Shown here: positions 25,155-33,672 of the stretch, piece by piece
Position numbering within the stretch: position 1 is the stretch's first letter
Layout of the letters: each line of letters begins with the position of its first letter
From: Actinomycetota bacterium
GTDB lineage: Bacteria > Actinomycetota > Acidimicrobiia > Acidimicrobiales > Ilumatobacteraceae
Reading direction: 5' to 3'
DNA: 64,000 nt
NCBI GenBank assembly: GCA_016213625.1
Contig: JACQZZ010000075.1
Location: forward strand, 62,001 to 126,000
Position numbers and translations under genes: made by a program
The notes under the pieces: generated by a model
Told to the model about the DNA's origin: nothing
What the model saw: the letters and a program-made list of their open reading frames with translations, nothing else
The model's database searches: none

Positions 25155-26428
25155 TGAGCGGTCTGTTGAAGTTCGCCACGGTCGGTTCGGTCGACGACGG
25201 CAAGAGCACGCTCATCGGTCGCCTGCTGCTCGACAGCAAGAACATCTTCGACGACCAACTGAGCCACATCGAGGACGTCAGCCGACGACGCGGCAGCGAG
25301 TTCACCGATCTCGCCCTGCTCACCGACGGCCTGCGCGCCGAGCGCGAACAGGGCATCACCATCGACGTCGCCTACCGCTACTTCGCCACCCCGCGCCGCA
25401 GCTTCGTCATCGCCGACTGCCCCGGCCACGTGCAGTACACCCGCAACATGGTCACCGGCACCTCCACGGTCGACCTCGCGCTCGTGTTGGTCGACGCGCG
25501 GCACGGCGTGGTCGAACAGACGCGACGACACACGGTCCTCACGTCGCTGCTCGGTGTTCCTCACCTCGTGATCTGCGTGAACAAGATGGATCTGGTGGGT
25601 CACGACGAAGCGGCGTTCCAGCGTGTCATCGACGAGTTCACCGCGTTCGCCGCCAAGCTCGAACTGCGCGATGTCACGTTCATCCCCATCAGCGCACTCG
25701 CCGGCGACAACGTGGTGGATCGGAGCGACCACATGCCCTGGTACCAGGGTGGCTCGCTGCTGCACCACCTGGAAACGGTGTACACGGCCAGCGACCACAA
25801 CCTGATCGACACGCGGTTCCCCGTGCAGTACGTCATCCGACCGCACACCACCGAGCACCACGACTACCGCGGTTACGCCGGCACCGTGGCCGGCGGTGCC
25901 CTGCGCGTGGGCGACGACGTCGTGGTGCTGCCCAGCGGACTGCCCGCCACGGTCGCTGCGATCGACGGATTCGACGGTCCGGTGACCGAAGCAGTGGAGG
26001 GCGACGCCGTCGTGGTGCGCCTCGCGGAACACGTCGACATCTCCCGCGGCGACATGCTGTGCAGGCCGCACAACCGACCCACCATCACCCAGGACCTCGA
26101 CGCGATGATCTGCTGGATGGACGACCAGGCGCCGCTGCGGGTCCGTGGCATGTACGCGCTGCGACACACCACCCGCCAGGTGCGGGCCATGGTCACCGAC
26201 CTGCAGTACGAACTGGACATCACCTCGCTGCACCGGAACCGCGACGCCACCTCGCTCGGGCTGAACGCCATCGGGCGCGTCACGTTGCGCACCACCGCGC
26301 CGTTGTTCGTCGACGACTACACCCGCAATCGCACCACCGGCAGCTTCATCCTCGTCGACGAAGCCACCAACGCCACGGTGGCGGCCGGCATGATCCGCCC
26401 TCGCGGCGAAGGAACTCACGGCGCATGA
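25154..26428 (+). CDS. cysN: Sulfate adenylyltransferase subunit 1 (GTPase)
   Basis: Translation-factor-like GTPase that drives APS formation by CysD. It has 424 residues. G1 is GSVDDGKST, switch and G2 lie in EREQGITIDVAYRYF, G3 is DCPGH and G4 is NKMD. The beta-barrel domains II and III follow. It ends without the C-terminal APS kinase domain found in CysNC fusions of many actinobacteria. Here the kinase is a separate overlapping gene. Confidence 0.95.
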   Translation: MSGLLKFATVGSVDDGKSTLIGRLLLDSKNIFDDQLSHIEDVSRRRGSEFTDLALLTDGLRAEREQGITIDVAYRYFATPRRSFVIADCPGHVQYTRNMVTGTSTVDLALVLVDARHGVVEQTRRHTVLTSLLGVPHLVICVNKMDLVGHDEAAFQRVIDEFTAFAAKLELRDVTFIPISALAGDNVVDRSDHMPWYQGGSLLHHLETVYTASDHNLIDTRFPVQYVIRPHTTEHHDYRGYAGTVAGGALRVGDDVVVLPSGLPATVAAIDGFDGPVTEAVEGDAVVVRLAEHVDISRGDMLCRPHNRPTITQDLDAMICWMDDQAPLRVRGMYALRHTTRQVRAMVTDLQYELDITSLHRNRDATSLGLNAIGRVTLRTTAPLFVDDYTRNRTTGSFILVDEATNATVAAGMIRPRGEGTHGA

Positions 26429-26955
26429 GTGGCATCACCATCTGGATCACCGGCCTGTCTGCCTCGGGCAAGACCACCATCGCCGCCGAGGCCGCGCGCC
26501 AACTGGATGCGATGGGCACCACGCCGTTCATCCTCGACGGCGATGCGCTGCGCACCGGCCTGAACGCCGACCTCGGCTTCAGCCGCGCCGACCGCCAGGA
26601 GAACGTCCGGCGCGTCGGTGAGGTGGCCCTGCTCCTCGCCGATGCCGGCCAGGTGGTGCTGGTGCCGCTCATCAGCCCGTATCGCGCCGATCGCGATCGG
26701 GTGCGGACGCGCCATGCCGAACACGGCGTGCGATTCGTGGAGGTGTATCTCGACGTCCCGATCGAGGTGTGCGAGGGCCGCGACCCGAAGGGTCTCTACG
26801 CGCGTGCTCGGGCCGGCCAGCTCGAGCACTTCACGGGCGTCGACGATCCGTACGAACCACCGCTGCACGCCGAACTGTCGATCACGCCGGGCGCCACCGC
26901 GGCCGACGACGCAGCACGACTCGTCGCGCACGTGCGCGCGGAAATCCCACGTTGA
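26425..26955 (+). CDS. cysC: Adenylylsulfate kinase
   Basis: Phosphorylates APS to PAPS (EC 2.7.1.25). It has 176 residues. The Walker A is WITGLSASGKTT. LDGDALRTGLNADLGFSRADRQENVRRVGEVA and VEVYLDVPIEVCEGRDPKGLYARARAG are APS-kinase signatures. The start overlaps the cysN stop by 4 bases. PAPS could feed assimilation or sulfotransfer. No PAPS reductase or sulfotransferase lies in the window. Confidence 0.95.
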   Translation: MSGITIWITGLSASGKTTIAAEAARQLDAMGTTPFILDGDALRTGLNADLGFSRADRQENVRRVGEVALLLADAGQVVLVPLISPYRADRDRVRTRHAEHGVRFVEVYLDVPIEVCEGRDPKGLYARARAGQLEHFTGVDDPYEPPLHAELSITPGATAADDAARLVAHVRAEIPR

Positions 26956-26980
26956 CATTCGCCGCCGTTCTGGGCAGACT
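26952..26980 (+). promoter_or_regulatory. leuA leader promoter
   Basis: TTGACA (26952-26957), a 17-base spacer, CAGACT (26975-26980), then 7 bases to the leader ATG at 26988. This implies a leaderless leader mRNA. Confidence 0.7.
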
Positions 26981-26987
26981 TGCCGGG

Positions 26988-27023
26988 ATGACTCGCAACC
27001 GCGGCCTTCTGCTTCTTATGTAG
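26988..27023 (+). CDS. leuL: leuA leader peptide with four Leu codons
   Basis: The 11-residue ORF MTRNRGLLLLM-stop contains CTT CTG CTT CTT immediately before a hairpin and a terminator. Ribosome stalling at the Leu codons would control leuA read-through. Leu leader peptides of this kind are known upstream of actinobacterial leuA. The stop codon overlaps the first base of the 10-bp hairpin. Confidence 0.85.
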   Translation: MTRNRGLLLLM

Positions 27024-27052
27024 GGCAAGCGCCGCATACTTCGCGCTTGCCC
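27023..27052 (+). promoter_or_regulatory. leuA attenuator, upstream hairpin
   Basis: A perfect 10-bp stem GGGCAAGCGC/GCGCTTGCCC with a 10-base loop begins at the leader stop codon. It is the ribosome-sensitive pause/anti-antiterminator stem of the attenuator. Confidence 0.7.
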
Positions 27053-27054
27053 GC

Positions 27055-27090
27055 AGCCCCTGCCGAAACGGCCGGGGCTTCTTGCTTTTT
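27055..27090 (+). terminator. leuA attenuator terminator
   Basis: AGCCCC...GGGGCT stem with an internal CCG-AAA-CGG helix (27055-27079), followed by TTCTTGCTTTTT. It lies 38 bases upstream of the leuA ATG. Confidence 0.8.
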
Positions 27091-27127
27091 CCGGTCCGCT
27101 CACGCTCCTCTCGAAAGAACCACTCGA

Positions 27128-28846
27128 ATGCCTCCCCAGCCAGTCACCCCCAAGAAGATGCCCTTCCAGAAGTACGAGCGCTTCCTGCCCGTCGTGCTCA
27201 CCGATCGCACGTGGCCGAACCGCGTCATCGAGCAGGCACCCCGTTGGTGCAGCGTCGACCTGCGCGACGGCAACCAGGCCCTCATCGACCCCATGGACCC
27301 GCAGCGGAAGATGCGGATGTTCGACGCACTGGTGAAGATGGGCTTCAAGGAGATCGAGGTGGGCTTCCCCTCGGCCAGCCAGCCCGACTTCGACTTCGTC
27401 CGCCAGCTGATCGAGGACGACCTGATCCCCGACGACGTCACCATCCAGGTGCTGGTGCAGTGCCGGCAGGAGCTCATCGAGCGCACCTACGAGTGCCTGC
27501 AGGGCGCCCGCCAGGCCATCGTCCACTTCTACAACAGCACCAACCCGCTGCAGCGCGAGGTGGTGTTCGGTCTCGACAAGCAGGGCATCGTCGACATCGC
27601 GGTGAACGGCGCAAAGCTGTGCAGGAAGCTGGAGGAGACCGTGCCCGGCACGGACATCCGCTACGAGTACTCGCCCGAGAGCTTCACGCTCACCGAGCCC
27701 GAGTTCGCCATCGAGGTGTGCCACGCGGTGATGGACGTCGTGGAGCCCACGCCCGATCGACCTCTCATCCTGAACCTGCCGGCCACCGTCGAGTGCTACA
27801 CGCCCAACGTGTACGGCGACGTCATCGAGTGGTTCGGTCGTCACATCCGCCAGCGCGACAGCGTGCTGATCAGCCTGCACCCCCACAACGACCGTGGCAC
27901 GGGTACCGCAGCGGCCGAGATGGGCATGCTGGCCGGCGCCGACCGCGTGGAGGGCACGCTGTTCGGCAACGGCGAGCGCACGGGCAACGTCGACATCGTG
28001 AACCTGGCCATCAACATGTTCGTCAACGGGGTGGACCCCGAACTCGACATCAGCGACATCGACGCTCTGCGTCGCGTGGCCGAGTACTGCAACCGACTGC
28101 CGGTGCACCCTCGTCACCCGTGGGTGGGCGACCTCGTGTACACCGCGTTCAGCGGCAGCCACCAGGACGCCATCAAGAAGGGCTTCGAGGCGTTGAACCG
28201 TCAGGCCGAGGCCAACGGCGGCGAGTACACGACGTGGGGTGTGCCCTACCTGCCGCTCGACCCGAAGCACCTGGGCCGCAACTACGAGGCCGTCATCCGC
28301 GTGAACAGCCAGAGCGGCAAGGGTGGCGTCGCCTACGTGATGAAGGCCGAGCACGGGTTCGACCTGCCGCGCCGTCTGCAGATCGAGTTCTCCAAGACCA
28401 TCCAGCACATCACCGAGGACACCGGCACCGAGATCAGCCCGCTCGTGATGTGGGACGCCTTCCAGGCGTCGTACCTGCCCGACGAGCCGCAGTTCGTGCT
28501 CAGCAGCCACGAGCTGCGCAGCGACAGCGCCACGGGCAGCACCACCATCACTGCACAGCTGGTGGTGAGCGGCGAGCACGTCACCGTCACCGGCGAGGGC
28601 AACGGGCCCATCGACGCGTTCGTGCATGCACTGCGCTCGGGTCTCGGCAGCACCATCGACGTCCTCGACTATGCCGAGCACGCGATGGGTCAGGGCTCGC
28701 AGGCCACCGCCGTCGCCTACGTCGAGACCAGTGTGGAAGGCGGGCCCGAGGGCGGGTCGGTGAAGTGGGGCGTGGGCACCGACCCGAGCACCATCACCGC
28801 CGCGTTGCGAGCGGTGCTCAACGCGCACGAACGCCAGCAGGGCTGA
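27128..28846 (+). CDS. leuA: 2-isopropylmalate synthase
   Basis: First committed step of leucine synthesis (EC 2.3.3.13), condensing acetyl-CoA with 2-oxoisovalerate. It has 572 residues, the actinobacterial long form. An N-terminal extension precedes the catalytic barrel with WCSVDLRDGNQALIDPM. SLHPHNDRGTGTAAAEMGMLAGADRVEGTLFGNGERTGNVD follows as separate metal-binding and signature segments. The C-terminal regulatory LeuA dimer domain (about 430-572) mediates leucine feedback. The ATG at 27128 follows a weak purine-rich site. Expression is predicted to be controlled by the Leu attenuator. Confidence 0.95.
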   Translation: MPPQPVTPKKMPFQKYERFLPVVLTDRTWPNRVIEQAPRWCSVDLRDGNQALIDPMDPQRKMRMFDALVKMGFKEIEVGFPSASQPDFDFVRQLIEDDLIPDDVTIQVLVQCRQELIERTYECLQGARQAIVHFYNSTNPLQREVVFGLDKQGIVDIAVNGAKLCRKLEETVPGTDIRYEYSPESFTLTEPEFAIEVCHAVMDVVEPTPDRPLILNLPATVECYTPNVYGDVIEWFGRHIRQRDSVLISLHPHNDRGTGTAAAEMGMLAGADRVEGTLFGNGERTGNVDIVNLAINMFVNGVDPELDISDIDALRRVAEYCNRLPVHPRHPWVGDLVYTAFSGSHQDAIKKGFEALNRQAEANGGEYTTWGVPYLPLDPKHLGRNYEAVIRVNSQSGKGGVAYVMKAEHGFDLPRRLQIEFSKTIQHITEDTGTEISPLVMWDAFQASYLPDEPQFVLSSHELRSDSATGSTTITAQLVVSGEHVTVTGEGNGPIDAFVHALRSGLGSTIDVLDYAEHAMGQGSQATAVAYVETSVEGGPEGGSVKWGVGTDPSTITAALRAVLNAHERQQG

Positions 28847-28869
28847 CGCCACCACACGCGGCCGACGGC

Positions 28870-28875
28870 TAGATT
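28870..28875 (+). promoter_or_regulatory. -10 box, leaderless promoter of the sunset-domain gene
   Basis: TAGATT is followed by 7 bases and the ATG at 28883. Confidence 0.55.
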
Positions 28876-28882
28876 CGGCCAC

Positions 28883-29224
28883 ATGGCTCGACGCCGGGTG
28901 GTTCGCATCACGACGCTGATGGCGATCGGCGTGGCCGCGTCGGCCTGGTGGTGGTGCCGTGGTCGGCGCACCGCTGCGGCCACCGCCACGCCACACTTCG
29001 CGACCAGCGGCCCGCCACCGAAGACCGAACCGACGCCTGCTCCGGCCTCGTGGGTCGACCCAGTCGACGGCCAGTGCCCGCCCGGCTACCTCGTCAAGCT
29101 CAACCTCCAGTCCGGCATCTTCCACGTGCCGGGCGGTCGGTTCTACGATCGAACCGTGCCCGCGCGGTGCTACGCCAGTGCCGATGCGGCCGAGGCCGAC
29201 GGCTACCGTCGTGCCAAGGCGTGA
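28883..29224 (+). CDS. Membrane-anchored sunset-domain protein
   Basis: A 113-residue protein. A basic N-terminus and hydrophobic segment (about 8-25, ending in WWWC) are followed by a Pro/Thr-rich linker. The C-terminal domain (about 62-113) reads CPPGYLVKLNLQSGIFHVPGG, then FYDRTVPARCYASADAAEADGYRRAK. That matches the Cys-containing sunset domain, related to Ada-type zinc-binding modules, commonly found at the C-terminus of secreted or nuclease proteins. It is probably displayed outside the membrane. Function unknown. Confidence 0.7.
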   Translation: MARRRVVRITTLMAIGVAASAWWWCRGRRTAAATATPHFATSGPPPKTEPTPAPASWVDPVDGQCPPGYLVKLNLQSGIFHVPGGRFYDRTVPARCYASADAAEADGYRRAKA

Positions 29225-29255
29225 CCCACCCCGCCAACAGCCCAGGAGATCCACG

Positions 29256-29447
29256 ATGAAGGTCAGTGTCGACTACGACGTGTGTGCCAGCACCGGTGCC
29301 TGCATGCAGGTGTGCCCCGAGGTGTTCGAGGTGCGCAGCGATGGCTACCTGTACGTGTTGCAGGAGGAGCCGGGCGAGGAACTGCACGACAAGGTGCGCG
29401 TGGCGGCCGACATGTGCCCCACCGCGGCCATCACCGTCGAGGGCTGA
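29256..29447 (+). CDS. Small [3Fe-4S] ferredoxin
   Basis: A 63-residue electron carrier. Cluster ligands are C10, C16, C20 and C54. The second position of a 4Fe-4S motif is occupied by T13, indicating a 3Fe-4S cluster of the type paired with cytochromes P450 and other oxygenases. CCAGGAGATC gives a strong ribosome-binding site before the ATG at 29256. No P450 lies in the window. The downstream ApbE/ferric-reductase genes suggest a local redox role, but they are separated by about 114 bases and probably have their own promoter. Confidence 0.9.
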   Translation: MKVSVDYDVCASTGACMQVCPEVFEVRSDGYLYVLQEEPGEELHDKVRVAADMCPTAAITVEG

Positions 29448-29468
29448 CCCCCCACCCCCCCCGGCCCG

Positions 29469-29492
29469 GTCCGTCCCTCGAAGGGGTCGGAC
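29469..29492 (+). terminator. Possible terminator after the ferredoxin gene
   Basis: GTCCG...CGGAC stem with an inner CCCT-CGA-AGGG helix just after a C-rich run. The following T-tract is poor (TTCGACGAATCTTT), so this is tentative. Confidence 0.35.
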
Positions 29493-29530
29493 TTCGACGA
29501 ATCTTTACCGTTCCTTGGTTTGAGACCACC

Positions 29531-29542
29531 GGTCCTACGACC
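29531..29542. promoter_or_regulatory. GGTCCTACGACC site upstream of the redox operon
   Basis: A near-palindrome 20 bases before the GTG at 29562. It differs by one base from the perfect palindrome GGTCCTAGGACC upstream of the multicopper oxidase at 61,325. Candidate shared operator. Confidence 0.3.
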
Positions 29543-29561
29543 GATGACTGAACCATAGAAG

Positions 29562-30257
29562 GTGAGCGACACCCAGCCCGAGCGGGTGTGGCGCACCGCC
29601 GGGAGCAATCGGAACGGGTGGAAGATGGAACGACGTAAGGCAATGGCCACCGCGCTCGCTGGGGCGGTCACCCTTGGTCTCGGGACCGTGTGCCTGGCAG
29701 CAGTCGGTGGGGCACCGATGCTGGGGCTCACCGCTGCCGAGCAGGTCAAGACGATGACGGGCGTCACCGAGGTGCAGATGATCGACCGAGTGGTGGTCAT
29801 CCGCAGCGGCAGCACCGTGCCCGTCGAGCCCGCCGTCGTGCAACTCATCGCTCCCGAGACCGCCGCACCCGTCGGCCCGGCTCCGGCGCCCGGTCGCACG
29901 GCACCCGCCGGCACCACGGCAGGTGCCCCTGCGGCCATCTGGCCCGCTGCCACGCCGTCGCCCACCCCCGCCCCCACCTCGGGCACCATCGCATCGTCGC
30001 CGGCTGCTGCCGCGCCCGCCACGCCGGCGCCGGCGACGACCGCGAAGGCCCCGACCCCAGCCCCGACCCCAGCGCCGGTCACCACCGCCAAGCCGGTGGC
30101 CACCACCATCGCGCCCACCACCACCAAGGCACCCACCACGACGCTCCCCCGTGGCGTGCCCAAGGACTGGCCGGCCGGTAAGCCGATCCCGCCGATGCCC
30201 GCGAACTGCCAAGACCCGCAACTGGAACTCAACGGAGTGTGGAACTGTGACGACTGA
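29562..30257 (+). CDS. Pro/Ala/Thr-rich membrane-anchored protein, redox operon
   Basis: A 231-residue protein with a single hydrophobic segment (about 30-52, TALAGAVTLGLGTVCLAAVGG). An extracellular part follows that is mostly PAPTP-, TTTKAPTT- and AAPATPAP-like low complexity. It ends with two cysteines in the last 20 residues (NCQDPQLELNGVWNCDD). GTG at 29562 is used. The ATG at 29625 (MERRKAMATAL) behind GGGTGGAAG is a credible shorter start. The next gene starts inside its 3' end. No FMN-binding domain is visible. Probably a surface or periplasmic partner of the ApbE/ferric-reductase pair, function unknown. Confidence 0.6.
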   Translation: MSDTQPERVWRTAGSNRNGWKMERRKAMATALAGAVTLGLGTVCLAAVGGAPMLGLTAAEQVKTMTGVTEVQMIDRVVVIRSGSTVPVEPAVVQLIAPETAAPVGPAPAPGRTAPAGTTAGAPAAIWPAATPSPTPAPTSGTIASSPAAAAPATPAPATTAKAPTPAPTPAPVTTAKPVATTIAPTTTKAPTTTLPRGVPKDWPAGKPIPPMPANCQDPQLELNGVWNCDD

Positions 30258-31341
30258 ACACGACGCCGAACTGGCAGCCCGAGTCGCGCGCCTCCAGCAG
30301 CGCCGGGGCAACACCGGTGCCAAGTCGGCCTCGGCTCGCAGCACCACTCCGAACGTCGCCGACGCTGCACCGGCGGCGACGCCGAAGGTGGCCGGCTCCG
30401 ACTCGCACTTCGCCTTCCGGCCCACCACCTCGACGGTCACCTCGACCGCCACGACCGGAGCGGCCGGCAGCGCCGGCTCGTGGGCGCCGCCCGCGGGCAG
30501 CACGCTCGTGTCGTCCACTCCGCCGGCATCGATGTTCGCCAAGATCGCCACCGTCACCGGCATCCACAAGATCGTGCAGGTGGCCAACGCCCATCACGAA
30601 GCGCAGATCGCCTACGAGGCTCAGCCCGAGGCGAAGATGATCGACAAGCAGACGAATCTCAAGGTCACCAAGAGCCGTCGCCGCCACGCCGCTGCCGCAG
30701 GACGAGTGCTCGCCACCGGCCTCGCCACGTCGGGGTTCTTCGGCACCATCACCGCACTCGCCCAGGCCGACCAGCACCCCGAGAAGTCGGCCGACCCCGC
30801 AACCGATGGTGAGGTCGTGGTCCGCACCATCGAGCGCACCATCTACGTCGACGAGTTCGGCAACCCGGTGGCACCGCCGGTGAGCACCGTGCCTGCCGGT
30901 GTCGTCGACCCGAACACCACCGTCGCCGGCGCCGTCGTCGACCCGAACGCCACCGTGCCCGCCACCACCCTGGTCGCCGGCCAGGTGTTGCCCGTCACTC
31001 CGGTGCCGGGCGCACCGACGCCCGCACCCGTGCCGGGTGCCCCGGTGGCCACCGTGAAACCTGGCTCCGCACCCGTCACCACCGCGAAGGCCGGAGCCCC
31101 TGTGGCGGCCGCTCCCGCCCCGACCCCGGCAGCACCCACCCCGGCAGCACCCACCCCGGCTGCACCCACCCCGGCGGCTCCCACCCCGGCACCCGCACCG
31201 GCGCCCGCTCCCGCACCGGCCCCAGCGCCCGCCCCCACCCCCGCACCGGTCACCACGCAACCGCCCGCACCCGTCACCACCGCCGCTCCCGCACCCACCA
31301 CCACCGCCGCCCCGGCGTGCACCGGCAGCAAGTGCCCCTGA
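30247..31341 (+). CDS. Membrane protein with long Pro/Ala-rich tail, redox operon
   Basis: A 364-residue protein. The N-terminal region (about 1-140) begins with ELAARVARLQQRRG. The pattern resembles the cytoplasmic head of FMN-binding proteins that accompany ApbE and ferric-reductase-like genes in actinobacteria. A hydrophobic segment (about 152-172) precedes a linker and a tail of AAPTP and PAPAPAPAP repeats ending in CTGSKCP. The expected C-terminal FMN-binding domain with its flavinylated Thr is absent. GTG at 30247 overlaps the previous stop and has GGAG 10 bases upstream. Confidence 0.6.
   Translation: MTTEHDAELAARVARLQQRRGNTGAKSASARSTTPNVADAAPAATPKVAGSDSHFAFRPTTSTVTSTATTGAAGSAGSWAPPAGSTLVSSTPPASMFAKIATVTGIHKIVQVANAHHEAQIAYEAQPEAKMIDKQTNLKVTKSRRRHAAAAGRVLATGLATSGFFGTITALAQADQHPEKSADPATDGEVVVRTIERTIYVDEFGNPVAPPVSTVPAGVVDPNTTVAGAVVDPNATVPATTLVAGQVLPVTPVPGAPTPAPVPGAPVATVKPGSAPVTTAKAGAPVAAAPAPTPAAPTPAAPTPAAPTPAAPTPAPAPAPAPAPAPAPAPTPAPVTTQPPAPVTTAAPAPTTTAAPACTGSKCP
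31121..31194 (+). repeat. 15-base tandem repeat encoding APTPA
   Basis: About five copies of CCCACCCCGGCNGCA encode the AAPTP repeats of the preceding protein. Slippage-prone, so length variation between strains is expected. Confidence 0.8.
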
Positions 31342-31342
31342 C

Positions 31343-32254
31343 ATGAGCTACGCCCTCCTGGACACCCGCACCTGGCATCGCACCTCAGCCGTGGTCATGG
31401 GCTGCACGGCGGAGTTGATGTTCGACGGCTCGAGTTCGCTCGCCCCGATCGCGTTCGATCGGCTCCGCGAACTCGAGCATGCATGGAGCCGATTCCTTCC
31501 CGACAGCGAACTCAACCGGCTGCACGCGCGGCCGGGCCAGTGGGTGCACGTCAGCCACGAGCTGTTCACCGCGCTGCACTGGTGCGACCGCCTGCACGGC
31601 GAGACCGAAGGTCGGTTCGACCCGTCCATTCGCACCGCCCTCGAAGCGTGGGGATACGACCGCACGTTCCGCGAGATCGATCAGTCCGCGTCGTCGCCGA
31701 CGCACACTCCTCCCGCCCCCGGCCTCGCCGGACTGGAGCTGCGACGCGACGACGAAGCCGTCCGGTTGGCCCCGGGTCTGCGCCTCGACCTCGGGGGTGT
31801 GGGGAAGGGCCTCGCCGCCGACATGGTGTCGGGCGAACTCATCCTGATGGGCGCCTCGGGCGCGTTCGTGTCCATGGGCGGCGACATCGCCGTGGCCGGT
31901 GACACTCCTGACGGCGGATGGTCGGTGCCCCTCGAGCACCCCGACACCGATCTGCCCTTCGACACCCATCTGCTCTCCGACGGCGCGCTGGTGATGAGCA
32001 CCACACGCATGCGCCGCTGGCAGCGGGGCGGCATCACCGCACACCACCTCATCGACCCCTTCACCGGTGCACCTGCGGTCACCGATGTCATCGCGGTCGC
32101 AGTGGCGTCGATGAGCGCTGCTCGCGGCGAGGCACTGGCGAAGGCCGCCGTCGTCGCCGGCAGTGCTGCGGCGGTCGAGATGCTCGACGGCTTTGGCGTG
32201 GCGGGGTGGGTCCTCACCTCCGACGAGGTGATCCGGGTAGGTTTGCCGGCGTGA
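31343..32254 (+). CDS. ApbE-like FAD:protein FMN transferase
   Basis: A 303-residue protein of the ApbE/NosX family, which attaches FMN to a Thr of target proteins. GCTAELMFDG, LEHAWSRFLPDSELNRLHARPG, GRFDPSIRTALEAWGYDR, LRLDLGGVGKGLAADMV, ASGAFVSMGGDIAVAG and HHLIDPFTGAPAVTDVIAVAV match the family order, and the metal-binding and FAD-contacting GGVGKG and DPFTG elements are present. It has no signal peptide, so it may act on the cytoplasmic side. It is fully coupled to its neighbours: ATG one base after the previous stop, stop overlapping the next GTG. Confidence 0.87.
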   Translation: MSYALLDTRTWHRTSAVVMGCTAELMFDGSSSLAPIAFDRLRELEHAWSRFLPDSELNRLHARPGQWVHVSHELFTALHWCDRLHGETEGRFDPSIRTALEAWGYDRTFREIDQSASSPTHTPPAPGLAGLELRRDDEAVRLAPGLRLDLGGVGKGLAADMVSGELILMGASGAFVSMGGDIAVAGDTPDGGWSVPLEHPDTDLPFDTHLLSDGALVMSTTRMRRWQRGGITAHHLIDPFTGAPAVTDVIAVAVASMSAARGEALAKAAVVAGSAAAVEMLDGFGVAGWVLTSDEVIRVGLPA

Positions 32255-32847
32255 TCGCTGTCACCGAAAAGCTGGCCTGGTATGTCAGCCGAGCGAGTGG
32301 TGTCGTCGCGTGGGCGATGGTGGCTGCCAGCATCATCTGGGGCATCACGCTGTCCAGTCGCCTGTTGAAGCGTCGCGGCATTCCCGCCTGGCTGCTCGAC
32401 CTCCACCGCTATCTCGCCGCGCTGGCCGTGGTGTTCAGTGTGGTGCACCTCATCGGCCTGGTCTTCGACAACTTCGTGTACTACGGCTGGAAAGAGCTGT
32501 TCATCCCGATGGCCACCGACTGGAAGCCCGGGCCCACCGCCTGGGGCATCGTGGCGTTCTACGTGTTGCTGGCCATCGAGATCACCTCGCTGCTGATGCG
32601 CAAGATGCCTCGCAAGTACTGGCACGCGGTGCACCTCACCGCCTACCCGCTGTTCGTGATGGGCACCGTGCACGGCTTCCAGGCCGGCACCGATCGCTCG
32701 AACAAGGTGCTGCAGTGGACGGCGCTCGCCATCATCGAGCTCGTCGTCGGGCTCACACTGTTCAGGGCACTCACCTTCACGCCGCGCAAGCGCAAGGCAA
32801 AAGCGGCCGACCAGGCCGCCGCGGTGCCTGCCGGCGCCACTCACTAG
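32251..32847 (+). CDS. Ferric-reductase-like transmembrane protein
   Basis: A 198-residue integral membrane protein with about five or six helices. Paired histidines in [21 protein letters not shown] and [19 protein letters not shown] are spaced as heme b ligands of the ferric reductase/MsrQ/NOX fold. A basic tail (PRKRKAKAA) ends the protein. It carries electrons across the membrane, presumably to the flavinylated or surface partner of the operon. GTG at 32251 overlaps the apbE stop. Confidence 0.85.
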   Translation: MIAVTEKLAWYVSRASGVVAWAMVAASIIWGITLSSRLLKRRGIPAWLLDLHRYLAALAVVFSVVHLIGLVFDNFVYYGWKELFIPMATDWKPGPTAWGIVAFYVLLAIEITSLLMRKMPRKYWHAVHLTAYPLFVMGTVHGFQAGTDRSNKVLQWTALAIIELVVGLTLFRALTFTPRKRKAKAADQAAAVPAGATH

Positions 32848-32850
32848 AGT
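32845..32850 (+). promoter_or_regulatory. -10 box of leaderless pyrF mRNA
   Basis: TAGAGT overlaps the upstream stop codon (ACTAGAGT) and is followed by 7 bases and the pyrF ATG at 32858. Confidence 0.55.
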
Positions 32851-32857
32851 CGGCCGC

Positions 32858-33667
32858 ATGGCCTTCCACTCCCAGCTTCGTCGCGCCTGGACCACGTCGG
32901 GCTCGATGCTGTGCGTGGGGCTCGATCCCGATCCCATCCGTTTCCCGCAAGTGGTGCACGGTTCGGTCTTCGACTTCTGTCGCGCCATCGTCGACGCCAC
33001 TGCCGACACGGTGTGTGCGTTCAAGCCGCAGATCGCCTACTTCGCCGCTGTCGGCGCCGAGGGTGAACTCGAGCGGCTGTGTCGCCACATCCGCGAGCAG
33101 CATCCGAACGTGTTGCTGGTGCTCGACGCCAAGCGCGGCGACATCGGCAGCACGGCCGAGCAGTACGCGCACGAGGCGTTCGACCGCTACGGCGCACATG
33201 TCGTCACGGTGAACCCGTACCTCGGCACGGACTCGGTCGAGCCGTTCCTGCGACACCCCGACGGCGGGGTCTTCGTGCTGTGCCGCACCAGCAACCCGGG
33301 GAGCGGCGACTTCCAGTCGTTGCAGGTGGGCGACGAGCCGTTGTACCTGCACGTCGCCCGCAGGGTGGCGTCGGAGTGGAACGACATCGGTGATTGCGGC
33401 CTGGTGGTCGGCGCCACCTACCCCGACGAACTGCGCCAGGTGCGCGCCCTGGTCGGCGATCTGCCGCTCCTGGTGCCCGGTGTGGGTGCCCAGGGAGGCG
33501 ACGTCGCCGCCACGGTCGACGCGGGGTCCGACAGCGTCGGCCAGGGCATGGTGATCAACTCGTCTCGAGCCATTCTGTACGCATCGTCGGCCGACGATTT
33601 CGCCGACGCGGCTCGTGCGGAAGCCATCGCGACGCGCGACGCCATCCGCGCCCGCGCTCCGCGCTGA
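32858..33667 (+). CDS. pyrF: Orotidine-5'-phosphate decarboxylase
   Basis: Last step of UMP synthesis (EC 4.1.1.23). It has 269 residues, the longer actinobacterial (type 2) form. [12 protein letters not shown] is near the N-terminus, the catalytic [17 protein letters not shown] carries D90, K92 and D95, and [32 protein letters not shown] forms the phosphate-binding end. It stands apart from the other pyr genes and has its own leaderless promoter. Its stop is 5 bases from the convergent serA stop. Confidence 0.94.
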   Translation: MAFHSQLRRAWTTSGSMLCVGLDPDPIRFPQVVHGSVFDFCRAIVDATADTVCAFKPQIAYFAAVGAEGELERLCRHIREQHPNVLLVLDAKRGDIGSTAEQYAHEAFDRYGAHVVTVNPYLGTDSVEPFLRHPDGGVFVLCRTSNPGSGDFQSLQVGDEPLYLHVARRVASEWNDIGDCGLVVGATYPDELRQVRALVGDLPLLVPGVGAQGGDVAATVDAGSDSVGQGMVINSSRAILYASSADDFADAARAEAIATRDAIRARAPR

Positions 33668-33672
33668 GGACC

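Noticed and set aside
29448-29478. C-rich run after the ferredoxin gene considered as a regulatory element
   Set aside because: A simple low-complexity stretch with no structure beyond the weak hairpin already listed.
31121-31320. Pro/Ala repeats as a frameshifted or artefactual sequence
   Set aside because: The frame is intact through all repeats, and the gene overlaps both neighbours in a coherent operon.
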